Shown here one piece after another: positions 1-5,513 of a stretch of 11,543 bases of DNA. Positions within the stretch are counted from its first letter, which is position 1. Every line of letters starts with the position of its first letter. The DNA is taken from assembly GCA_022759345.1 (NCBI GenBank), contig JAEMPK010000185.1, positions 1-11,543 on the forward strand, given 5' to 3'. The DNA is from Pyrobaculum sp. (GTDB taxonomy: Archaea > Thermoproteota > Thermoprotei > Thermoproteales > Thermoproteaceae). Made by a program: the position numbers and the translations under genes. The notes under the pieces were generated by a model. It was given only the letters and a program-made list of their open reading frames with translations. It was not told where the DNA came from and ran no database searches.

Positions 1-82
1 GGGGCGTGGCCGTGCCCCGTGCCTTGGTTCTTCGTCATATATTTTGAGCTGTGCATCTCTTTGTTTCGGCAAGCGTTAGACA

Positions 83-90
83 TTTATAGC
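83..90 (+). promoter_or_regulatory. TATA-like box for the nuclease-like gene
   Basis: The octamer tttatagc is centred about 21.5 nt before the ATG at 108, the same spacing seen at the other transcription units here. It lies only about 10 nt before the GTG at 96, so it favours ATG 108 as the start of a leaderless mRNA. The function is inferred from sequence and spacing. Confidence 0.55.
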
Positions 91-107
91 GGGCTGTGGC
101 GTTGGCT

Positions 108-764
108 ATGGTTGAGTTCTTAGTTTTGCTTGTTTTGCTTATTGCCGTTGTTGTCTATTTCAGGGGGAGAGTTAGGGAGACGTCTGCACGGGTTGACGCC
201 TTGGCGGCTGAGAGGGCGCAGAGATTGTTCGAGGAGTGGAGGGCGAGGGAGCTGACGGCGGTGAGGGCTCAGTATGAGGCGCAGTACGCTGAGTTGAAGA
301 GGCAGATGGAGGCGCAGTATGCCGCCATGCTTGCGGAGAAGGTGGAGGCTGTTAAGAAGGAGTATGAGACTTTGTTTGAGAGGTGGAAGCAGGAGTATGA
401 GGAGAAGATTAGGCAGGACGCGGTGCAGAGGAGCTTGGCGACTATCCTCGGCAGGGTGGGGGAGGAGCTTGCCCCTCTGTTGATTTTCGAGAGGCTGGGG
501 ATCGGGCCTAAGGATATTAGACACATCGGGACCCCTGTGGATTATGTGGCGTTTAGAGGTCTCTCGGAGGGGCGGGTAGATGAGATAGTGTTTATTGAGG
601 TGAAGACCGGGAAGTCGTCGACATTGTCGGACCGGGAGAGGGCTGTGAGGAGGGCTGTGGAGGAGAAGAGGGTAAGCTTTGTTGTGATTAACGTAAAGGA
701 GGAGCTGGATCGGCTTCTGCAACGTCTTCAGTCGGAGCCTTTGTTTAGGGTGGAGGAGGGTTAG
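108..764 (+). CDS. Membrane-anchored, Holliday-junction-resolvase-related endonuclease (PF10107/COG4741-like)
   Basis: Counting from ATG 108, this 218-residue protein has three parts. Residues 2-17 form a hydrophobic segment rich in Leu and Val, ended by basic residues, which looks like an N-terminal membrane anchor or uncleaved signal. Residues about 20-105 are a charged helix with many Glu, Lys, Arg and Gln, a likely coiled coil. Residues about 140-200 carry a PD-(D/E)xK-type core: Asp145 in PVDYVAF, then Glu164 and Lys166 in FIEVKTGKS, as in archaeal Hjc resolvases. This architecture matches the family described as predicted secreted endonucleases distantly related to Holliday junction resolvase. 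The cellular role is not established; the membrane anchor argues against a standard recombination resolvase. A GTG at 96 would add four residues, but the TATA spacing favours 108. The 3' end overlaps the interrupted tail of the convergent DUF996-like gene. Confidence 0.72.
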   Translation: MVEFLVLLVLLIAVVVYFRGRVRETSARVDALAAERAQRLFEEWRARELTAVRAQYEAQYAELKRQMEAQYAAMLAEKVEAVKKEYETLFERWKQEYEEKIRQDAVQRSLATILGRVGEELAPLLIFERLGIGPKDIRHIGTPVDYVAFRGLSEGRVDEIVFIEVKTGKSSTLSDRERAVRRAVEEKRVSFVVINVKEELDRLLQRLQSEPLFRVEEG

Positions 765-867
765 GACCTGCGGCTTTTTTGAGGGCGTGGTAGCCTTTGA
801 GCGCGTAGATTCGTGCGGCGAGTATCAGCAGGACGCCTACCAAGGCGATGAAGAGGAGCGCGCCTCG
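745..867 (-). pseudogene. Cut-off C-terminal part of the DUF996-like protein
   Basis: Directly after the TGA at 868-870 the same frame stays open for 40 codons, down to a TAA at 745-747. It encodes a strongly hydrophobic segment (GALLFIALVGVLLIL) followed by a basic tail (KGYHALKKAAGP). This is the kind of last membrane helix expected at the end of DUF996-family proteins, so it looks like the natural C terminus, separated from the rest by a single nonsense codon. There is no start codon or promoter of its own. The last 20 bases overlap the end of the convergent gene. Confidence 0.55.
775..780 (+). terminator. Possible T-run terminator after the nuclease-like gene
   Basis: Six consecutive T residues lie 11 nt after the stop codon of the gene ending at 764. 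Archaeal termination often uses such U-runs without a hairpin. The same bases encode two Lys codons on the other strand, in the interrupted tail of the DUF996-like gene, so the run could simply be coding sequence. Confidence 0.25.
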
Positions 868-1305
868 TCAGTTCCACTTAGCGGCTTTTCGGAAGGCGTC
901 GGAGTCGGCGGCTTCGCCGAGGGCCGCATAGGCTTTTGCTAGGAAGCTGTAGGGCACCACGGCCATTAGGAGCCACGCGGCGGCCCAGAGCGAGGCGAGG
1001 AGGATGACGAGGGGTATGAATGCGGCGGCGCCTCCGAGGAGCGACACCACAAACCTTAGCGCATTTTTCTGCAAGTCTTTTCTCTGGTAGATGTCGCCGA
1101 GGCCGTGCAACGCGGCGAATTCAAGCACGATGGAGAGGACACCGAGGGCGGGGACCGCCATGTAGAGTGCCAATAACGAGAACAGGAAGAGGTCAGTGCT
1201 TGCGAGTATTACCGCGAGGAATACGGCGGCTATTACTACGGGCTGGGCTAGAAAGAGGATAGAGGCTATGAGGCCAAGAGCCGCGTGGGTGGAGACCCGG
1301 CCCAT
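868..1305 (-). CDS. DUF996-like polytopic membrane protein, shortened by an in-frame TGA
   Basis: The protein has 145 residues, with long hydrophobic stretches at about 9-34, 39-65, 84-104 and 106-122, so it is an integral membrane protein. The middle (about 60-82) carries a short loop with GDIYQRKDLQKNAL, and near the end is a Tyr/Ala/Leu segment followed by SDAFRKAAKWN. Both resemble the pattern I recall for the archaeal DUF996 family, whose function is unknown. The frame stops at TGA 868-870 but continues in frame for 40 more codons that encode a further membrane helix. Read through, it would be 186 residues, a more usual length. The ATG at 1305 has a TATA-like box about 21.5 nt upstream. 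The gene may be a recent pseudogene, a functional truncated form, or a sequencing error; the family call is moderately sure. Confidence 0.6.
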   Translation of the reverse strand: MGRVSTHAALGLIASILFLAQPVVIAAVFLAVILASTDLFLFSLLALYMAVPALGVLSIVLEFAALHGLGDIYQRKDLQKNALRFVVSLLGGAAAFIPLVILLASLWAAAWLLMAVVPYSFLAKAYAALGEAADSDAFRKAAKWN

Positions 1306-1322
1306 GTGTAAGTTAATCTGTA

Positions 1323-1330
1323 TATAAAAT
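1323..1330 (-). promoter_or_regulatory. TATA-like box for the DUF996-like gene
   Basis: On the minus strand this reads attttata, centred about 21.5 nt upstream of the ATG at 1305. A leaderless transcript would start at or next to that ATG. It lies in the 52-nt gap after the hisE stop codon, so the DUF996-like gene probably has its own promoter, with possible read-through from hisFDE. Confidence 0.5.
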
Positions 1331-1357
1331 GTGGCGTCTTGCGTCGGCCGCTTGGCG

Positions 1358-1645
1358 CTACTTTTTCATTCTTTTTTCGAGTTCGGCGCATACGTCGTTT
1401 AGGGCGAGGCCTTGGGCGGCGAGGAGGACGAGTAGGTGGTAGAGGAGGTCGGCCGCCTCCTCAACTGTCCGCTGTTTGCCTTCGGCTATGGCGGCTATGG
1501 CGGTTTCCACGGCCTCCTCGGCGACTTTGCGGGCTATGTGGGGTGTTCCGGCGGTATAGAGGCGGTAGGTGTAGCTCTGGGGGTTGCCCTCCTTTATCCG
1601 CTGGCGTATCACCTCCTCCAGCTGGGCGAGGACTTGGCAAGTCAT
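1358..1645 (-). CDS. hisE: Phosphoribosyl-ATP pyrophosphatase HisE
   Basis: This 95-residue protein hydrolyses phosphoribosyl-ATP to phosphoribosyl-AMP and pyrophosphate, the second step of histidine synthesis, in the cytoplasm. It is an all-alpha MazG-like protein. The metal-binding acidic motif is visible as VAEEAVET (41-48), and a second helix carries EEAADLLYHLLVLL (62-75), both typical of HisE. The length is normal for a stand-alone HisE; no HisI domain is fused, so phosphoribosyl-AMP cyclohydrolase must be encoded elsewhere. It is the last gene of hisF-hisD-hisE: its ATG overlaps the hisD stop codon in a 4-nt ATGA (1642-1645), which implies coupled translation. No separate promoter is visible upstream of it. 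Confidence 0.93.
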   Translation of the reverse strand: MTCQVLAQLEEVIRQRIKEGNPQSYTYRLYTAGTPHIARKVAEEAVETAIAAIAEGKQRTVEEAADLLYHLLVLLAAQGLALNDVCAELEKRMKK

Positions 1646-2748
1646 TGCAACGCCTTTCTGTGGTAGGGGAAGCCTTCGTACTCGGCTAGTTTCCTGGCGG
1701 CGTCGAGGAGCTGGAGGGGGCCTACAGCCTCCGCCATGCCTATGGGCTTCATGAATGTATGGGGCGTGATTATGCCGCGCCACCTGGCAGACCCCCCGGT
1801 GGGGAGGACGTGGCTGATGCCTGCGGCGTAGTCGAGGTATGGGCTGGGCATGTCGACGGAGACTGCGCCTACGTTTCTGACGCGGTACGCCACCTCCCGC
1901 CTGCCCCACACCTCCAAGTGCTCCGGCGCGATTTCGTCTATCAGCTTCACCGCCTCCTCCACGCCCGCCACCAAGTGGGTCTTGAGGGGGCCCATGGAGG
2001 AGGTCTTCTCCCTGGCGTATATCTCCTCTGCCCTCCTCAACAGTTGCGGGTCTGGGGTTATGAAGTGGGCGAAGGAGGTGGGTCCGTGCTCCAGCTGCGC
2101 AAGCGCCCCCCTCATGGCGGTCTCGGCGTCTACCCCCTCGGCGTATACCACCAGCTCGGTGGGGCCCTCAATGCCGTCTATTCCGACGTACTGCGAGAGG
2201 ACGTATTTGGCGGCTTGGACGTAGAGGCCTCCGGGCCCCGCCACCGCGTCGACGCCGAGGTGGAAGACGGCGTATGCCAGGCCGTGCGGGCCCCCCAGGG
2301 GCACGACGGCCGAGATGTCCAGCTCCTTGGCGACCGCCAGGAGCTCCGGCGTGACGCCCTTGGGCGGGGTGACGGCGTATATCTCCTCGACCCCCGCGGC
2401 CTTGGCCGGCACTGCGAGCATGACCAGCGTCGAGATGTACCTCGCGGGGACGTAAAGAGCTACCCTGCGTACAGGCACCCACCGCACCACCCTGAGAACG
2501 CCGCCGTAGTAATCTGCAGCGCCGCTGGGGAGGAGCCTCCTGTAGAGCGTCTCCAGGGCCTCGGCGGCTTTGAGGGCGGCGGTTACCACCTCTGGGTCCC
2601 CGCCGGGGCGCGGCTCGATGAGAGGCTTCTCGGGGGCCGTCCCATCGAGCCGCCTGGAGTACTCCAGAGCGGCGTCTAGACCCCGCGCAACCACGTCGTC
2701 TATTATAGGCTCCACGGCCTTAACCACGTCGCGGGGAAGGCCCCTCAT
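1642..2748 (-). CDS. hisD: Histidinol dehydrogenase HisD, short and divergent
   Basis: HisD oxidises L-histidinol to L-histidine with two NAD, the last step of the pathway. The 368 residues are shorter than the roughly 430 of E. coli HisD, mainly at the N terminus. Zinc ligands known from E. coli can be matched: Gln218 and His221 in QLEH, Asp306 in LDYAAG and His363 near the C terminus. The catalytic Glu276-His277 pair sits in [10 protein letters not shown], and SHVLPTGG follows at 312-319. Other usually conserved sites differ: YVPGG is YVPAR (99-103), GPGN is GPGG (171-174) and AGPSE is EGPTE (194-198). The first two lie in regions linked to NAD binding, the last near the substrate. The start at 2748 is set by an ATGA overlap with the hisF stop and by a GAGGTG just upstream. 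A longer open frame upstream lies out of frame over hisF and is not used. Confidence 0.9.
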   Translation of the reverse strand: MRGLPRDVVKAVEPIIDDVVARGLDAALEYSRRLDGTAPEKPLIEPRPGGDPEVVTAALKAAEALETLYRRLLPSGAADYYGGVLRVVRWVPVRRVALYVPARYISTLVMLAVPAKAAGVEEIYAVTPPKGVTPELLAVAKELDISAVVPLGGPHGLAYAVFHLGVDAVAGPGGLYVQAAKYVLSQYVGIDGIEGPTELVVYAEGVDAETAMRGALAQLEHGPTSFAHFITPDPQLLRRAEEIYAREKTSSMGPLKTHLVAGVEEAVKLIDEIAPEHLEVWGRREVAYRVRNVGAVSVDMPSPYLDYAAGISHVLPTGGSARWRGIITPHTFMKPIGMAEAVGPLQLLDAARKLAEYEGFPYHRKALQ

Positions 2749-3503
2749 GGCCGCACCTCGACGCCTCTCTCCCTTAGGTACTGCTTGACCTGCCGTATGG
2801 TGAGCTGGCGGAAGTGGAAGAGGGAGGCCGCCAGTACCGCGTCTGCGCCCGCCTTGACTGCCTCGTAGAAGTGCTCCAGGGCACCCGCGCCGCCTGACGC
2901 TATTACGGGCACGTCCACTGCTTGTGTCACGCGCGTAATGAGCTCCGTGTCGTAGCCCAGCTTGGTGCCGTCGCGGTCTATGGAGGTAAGGAGTATCTCC
3001 CCTGCGCCGAGCTCCACGGCCTTTTTCGCCCACTCCACTGCGTCGAGGCCCGTGGGCTCGCGGCCGCCTCTGACGTATACCTCATACCTCCCGCCGGCCC
3101 GCTTGGCGTCTATGGCCACGACGGTGGACTGGCTTCCGAAGACCTTGGCCATCTCTCTTATCAAGCCGGGGTTCTTCACGGCGGCTGTGTTTATGGAGAC
3201 TTTGTCTGCCCCAGCCTTAAACAACGCCTCGGCGTCGTCCAGCGTCCTCACGCCGCCGCCGACGAGAACGGGGATGGTGACGGCCTCGGCGACGCGCCTA
3301 ACCGCCTCTACGAAGGTGCCCCTGTCCTCCGGCGTGGCCGTGATATCCAGTATGGCGATTTCGTCCGCCCCCTCCTCCTCGTAGGCGACTGCCATCTCCA
3401 CGGGGTCTCCCACCTCCCTCAGCCCCATGAAGTTGACGCCTTTAAGAACCACGCCCCTCCTCCCGTCCATGTCTAGGCAAGGTATAACCCTGATTGCCGG
3501 CAC
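2745..3503 (-). CDS. hisF: Imidazole glycerol phosphate synthase cyclase subunit HisF
   Basis: HisF is the (beta/alpha)8-barrel subunit that uses ammonia from the glutaminase HisH to convert PRFAR into imidazole glycerol phosphate and AICAR. The 252 residues are the normal family length. Catalytic Asp11 lies in PCLDMDG and the second catalytic Asp132 in VAIDAKR. Phosphate-binding loops appear as GGGVRTLDD (82-90) and ASGGAG (202-207). SIDRDGT (174-180) is also typical. The GTG at 3503 is supported by a TATA-like box centred 23.5 nt upstream, fitting a leaderless mRNA. It is the first gene of hisF-hisD-hisE. Its partner hisH is not in the window. Confidence 0.95.
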   Translation of the reverse strand: MPAIRVIPCLDMDGRRGVVLKGVNFMGLREVGDPVEMAVAYEEEGADEIAILDITATPEDRGTFVEAVRRVAEAVTIPVLVGGGVRTLDDAEALFKAGADKVSINTAAVKNPGLIREMAKVFGSQSTVVAIDAKRAGGRYEVYVRGGREPTGLDAVEWAKKAVELGAGEILLTSIDRDGTKLGYDTELITRVTQAVDVPVIASGGAGALEHFYEAVKAGADAVLAASLFHFRQLTIRQVKQYLRERGVEVRP

Positions 3504-3522
3504 GTGTAGGAAGTGACAGAGC

Positions 3523-3530
3523 TATAAATA
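3523..3530 (-). promoter_or_regulatory. TATA-like box for the hisFDE operon
   Basis: The minus strand reads tatttata, centred 23.5 nt upstream of the hisF GTG at 3503. Spacing and sequence fit a TBP site driving a leaderless transcript. No operator-like palindrome is evident next to it. Confidence 0.6.
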
Positions 3531-3630
3531 TGCAACTATCTGCGGCGTTGTAGACTCGACGCCCAGCCGTCCCCGTGAAAATGCTCGTTGACGCAACTGC
3601 AATTAGCCGACTATAAAGCCATCTGCAACG

Positions 3631-4011
3631 TTACTGTTGTCTTGTCTTGACGAGTTCTATCAACAGCTTCTGGATCTCTAGGAGGGTGGCCTGGACGGCA
3701 TCGATCCTCTTGTTTGTCTCGTCGATTCTGGCGGAGAGACTTCTCGCCAAGTCGTCTATTCGTTTGTTTGTCTCATCTATCCTCGCCGAGAGTGATTTGA
3801 CGATGTCGTCTATGTGTTGGTTTGTTTTGTCTATTTTGTCGTCTAGTCTTGCTATGTCGGCTTTTATCTCCTTCAAGTCGCCTACTATGGTGCCGAGGTA
3901 TATGATGAAGAGGTCCTCGGTAGTCAGCTTCTTGCCCTCCCGGATTTTAGCCAAAACATGCTCCACCGCCATCTTAACCGCATCATAAGCAACACCAGAA
4001 ACATCACCCAC
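3631..4011 (-). CDS. Small coiled-coil protein with 18-residue tandem repeats, function unknown
   Basis: From GTG 4011 the protein has 126 residues. Residues 1-45 include VKMAVEHVLAKIREGKKL and a hydrophobic TEDLFIIYLGTIVGDL. From about 45 to the end it is one long charged helix. Two adjacent 18-residue units occupy 67-84 and 85-102; both contain SLSARIDETNKR and differ only in the lead-in (IDDIVK versus IDDLAR). A weaker related unit (DKIDKTNQH) precedes them. Eighteen residues is exactly five turns of a 3.6-residue helix (a heptad plus a hendecad), which fits an almost straight coiled coil and oligomerisation. No catalytic motif or membrane segment is obvious. The start is chosen from a TATA-like box 23.5 nt upstream; ATG codons at 4074 (too far upstream of the box) and at residue 14 are less likely. 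It separates the two histidine operons, but nothing ties it to that pathway. It may belong to a lineage-specific paralogous family. Confidence 0.7.
   Translation of the reverse strand: MGDVSGVAYDAVKMAVEHVLAKIREGKKLTTEDLFIIYLGTIVGDLKEIKADIARLDDKIDKTNQHIDDIVKSLSARIDETNKRIDDLARSLSARIDETNKRIDAVQATLLEIQKLLIELVKTRQQ
3706..3813 (-). repeat. Two tandem 54-bp coding repeats
   Basis: Units at 3760-3813 and 3706-3759 encode two nearly identical 18-residue coiled-coil blocks in the small coiled-coil gene. The DNA differs at several third codon positions while the protein is almost unchanged, so the duplication is not brand new and the residues appear constrained. The repeat number could vary between strains by slippage or recombination. 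Confidence 0.75.
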
Positions 4012-4030
4012 AAAACACCCCCAACACCAA

Positions 4031-4038
4031 TATAAAAA
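4031..4038 (-). promoter_or_regulatory. TATA-like box for the coiled-coil gene
   Basis: The minus strand reads tttttata, centred 23.5 nt upstream of GTG 4011, which decides the start of the coiled-coil gene. It faces the hisB promoter across about 200 nt in which I see no gene and no clear structure. Confidence 0.5.
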
Positions 4039-4240
4039 CGTTGTGCATACAACCAAGTCTTGGGAGAGTTTCAAAGTTTTAGTCCTGGGTGGTTGCCATG
4101 TGTCTCGCTTATTTGCTTGTGTGGTCGTCTGATATTTGTCGCGAGGCGCGTCTTCGGTAAGGTGGTTTGGCGCGCCACGGGTGTCGTGTGTCTCTGCGGC
4201 GTGGTTTAGGCAGATTTTGGGCTGGGTTGGGGGTTATCTT

Positions 4241-4248
4241 TTTTAAAA
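4241..4248 (+). promoter_or_regulatory. TATA-like box for the hisBA operon
   Basis: The sequence ttttaaaa, extended by T residues on its 5' side, is centred 22.5 nt before the ATG at 4267. It is only about 10 nt before the ATG at 4255, so the downstream ATG is the better start for a leaderless hisB mRNA. Confidence 0.5.
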
Positions 4249-4266
4249 CCTTCCATGAGGTTCTCT

Positions 4267-4830
4267 ATGTCCTATGTGCGTGAGACCGGGGAGACCTATG
4301 TGGCGGTAGAGCTGAGGCGCGGAGGCTCTCTGTCTGTGTCCACGCCTGTCCCGTTTCTTACCCACATGGTGGAGACCTTCCTCCTCTACGCGGGGCTTGG
4401 GGGGACGGTGGAGGCGCGGGTGAAGAGGGAGCTGGACGACAATCACCACGTGATTGAGGACGTGGCTATCGGGCTGGGCCGCGCCGTGGACAGGCTGGTG
4501 GGGGACCGCTCCGCTATCGCCAGGTTCGGCTGGGCCGCTGTGCCGATGGACGACTCCTTTGCCCTGGCCGCCGTGGATCTCGGGGGGAGACCGTATTGGG
4601 TGGTCAAGGTCCGCCTCCCGGACGTATCCATAGGGGGGTATCCGCTCTATATGTTTAGGCACTGGGTCAGGAGCCTGGCGTCGGAGGCGCGGGCCACGGT
4701 GCACGTATACGCGAGGGGTAGAGATCCCCACCACAAAGTGGAGGCGGCTCACAAGGCGCTGGGTCTCGCCTTTAGGCAAGCCCTCGCTCCGGCCGACAAG
4801 CCGCAGTCTACCAAGGGCGTGTTGGGATGA
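4267..4830 (+). CDS. hisB: Imidazoleglycerol-phosphate dehydratase HisB
   Basis: HisB dehydrates imidazole glycerol phosphate to imidazole acetol phosphate, a manganese-dependent step. The protein starts MSYVRETGETYVAVEL, matching the usual family opening of Arg, Thr and Glu residues. Both metal-binding signatures are present. The first reads DDNHHVIED (57-65), where most relatives have DDHHTVED; the His-His and Glu-Asp are kept. The second is HHKVEAAHKAL (155-165). PMDDSF (93-98) and the C-terminal STKG also fit. The usual FLDHM is FLTHM here. At 187 residues it is a monofunctional dehydratase with no histidinol-phosphatase domain. An ATG at 4255 would add four residues, but the TATA spacing supports 4267. 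It is the first gene of hisB-hisA, with an ATGA overlap at 4827-4830. Confidence 0.92.
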   Translation: MSYVRETGETYVAVELRRGGSLSVSTPVPFLTHMVETFLLYAGLGGTVEARVKRELDDNHHVIEDVAIGLGRAVDRLVGDRSAIARFGWAAVPMDDSFALAAVDLGGRPYWVVKVRLPDVSIGGYPLYMFRHWVRSLASEARATVHVYARGRDPHHKVEAAHKALGLAFRQALAPADKPQSTKGVLG

Positions 4831-5513
4831 TTATCCCCTCGATAGACATAGAGGGGGGCAGGGCGGTTAAAAGGGTGCAAGGGAGGCGGGGCGACTACGT
4901 CTTCGTCGGTGACCCCCTTGCGTTGGCTGAGCGGTTTAGGAGGGCGCAACTTGTCCACGTGGTGGATCTAGACGGGGCCGAGGCCGGGAGGCCCGTCAAT
5001 ACGGCTGTTGTGGAGAAGGTGGCGGAGGTCTTGGGGGGCCGGTGCCAGCTGGGCGGTGGGCTGAGGTCGGAGGAGGCGGTTAGGTGGGCTCTCTCCATGT
5101 GCCGGGTGGCGGTGGTGGGCACCTTGCCGTTTAGGCGTCCCGACCTGTTCCGGACAGTGGCGGAGAGGTATGGGCCCCGCCTCGCGGTTTCTCTAGACGT
5201 GAGGGGGGGCAAGGTCGCGGTGGAGGGGTGGAGGGAGGAGGCGGTTCCCGTGGAGGAGGCCGTCGAAATGTTGCGGCGGTTTGGTAGGCTTGCGGCGGTG
5301 ATAGTAACGGCTGTGGACGTTGAGGGGACGGGGGGCGGGTTCAGGCTGGGCTTCGACGTGGCGCCGCTTAGGGAGGTCGCGGAGAGGCTGTACTACGCCG
5401 GCGGGGTGAAGAGTTGCGGAGATGTTGAGGCGGCGTTGCAAGCTGGATTCGACGGGGTGATAGTCGGCTACGCGCTGTACAAAGGCGATTTAAAAGGATG
5501 CGCAGATTTCTAG
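4827..5513 (+). CDS. hisA: ProFAR isomerase HisA
   Basis: HisA isomerises ProFAR to PRFAR, the substrate of HisF, by an Amadori rearrangement in a (beta/alpha)8 barrel. The 228 residues are near the lower end of the family range. The catalytic Asp7 lies in IIPSID and the second catalytic Asp124 in SLDVRGG. Phosphate loops appear as LGGGLRS (75-81) and YAGGVKS (190-196), with VIVGYALYKG (211-220) at the end of the barrel. The loop usually written TDxxRDGT reads TAVDVEGT (161-168), so its acidic residues are shifted or replaced. The SLDVRGG motif separates it from TrpF and from HisF. Its start overlaps the hisB stop by 4 nt. Its stop codon shares the CTAG at 5510-5513 with the stop of rtcB on the other strand. 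Confidence 0.92.
   Translation: MIIPSIDIEGGRAVKRVQGRRGDYVFVGDPLALAERFRRAQLVHVVDLDGAEAGRPVNTAVVEKVAEVLGGRCQLGGGLRSEEAVRWALSMCRVAVVGTLPFRRPDLFRTVAERYGPRLAVSLDVRGGKVAVEGWREEAVPVEEAVEMLRRFGRLAAVIVTAVDVEGTGGGFRLGFDVAPLREVAERLYYAGGVKSCGDVEAALQAGFDGVIVGYALYKGDLKGCADF

Noticed and set aside
1..56. A minus-strand frame from ATG 56 (or 38) reading to the window edge, possibly a divergent gene
   Set aside because: Fewer than 20 codons are visible, the composition is uninformative and the TATA spacing is poor, so it cannot be supported.
868..870. TGA as a selenocysteine codon in the DUF996-like gene
   Set aside because: Thermoproteales are not known to use selenocysteine, no insertion element is visible, and a membrane helix border is an unlikely place for it.
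2749..3033. A longer open frame upstream of hisD that would add 95 residues
   Set aside because: It lies entirely over hisF in another frame, is full of Arg and Gly, and resembles no HisD. The ATGA overlap at 2745-2748 gives a clean start.
4012..4074. A 21-residue extension of the coiled-coil protein to ATG 4074
   Set aside because: That start lies upstream of the TATA-like box and would place the promoter inside the coding region; the added residues are Cys/Trp-rich, unlike the rest of the protein.
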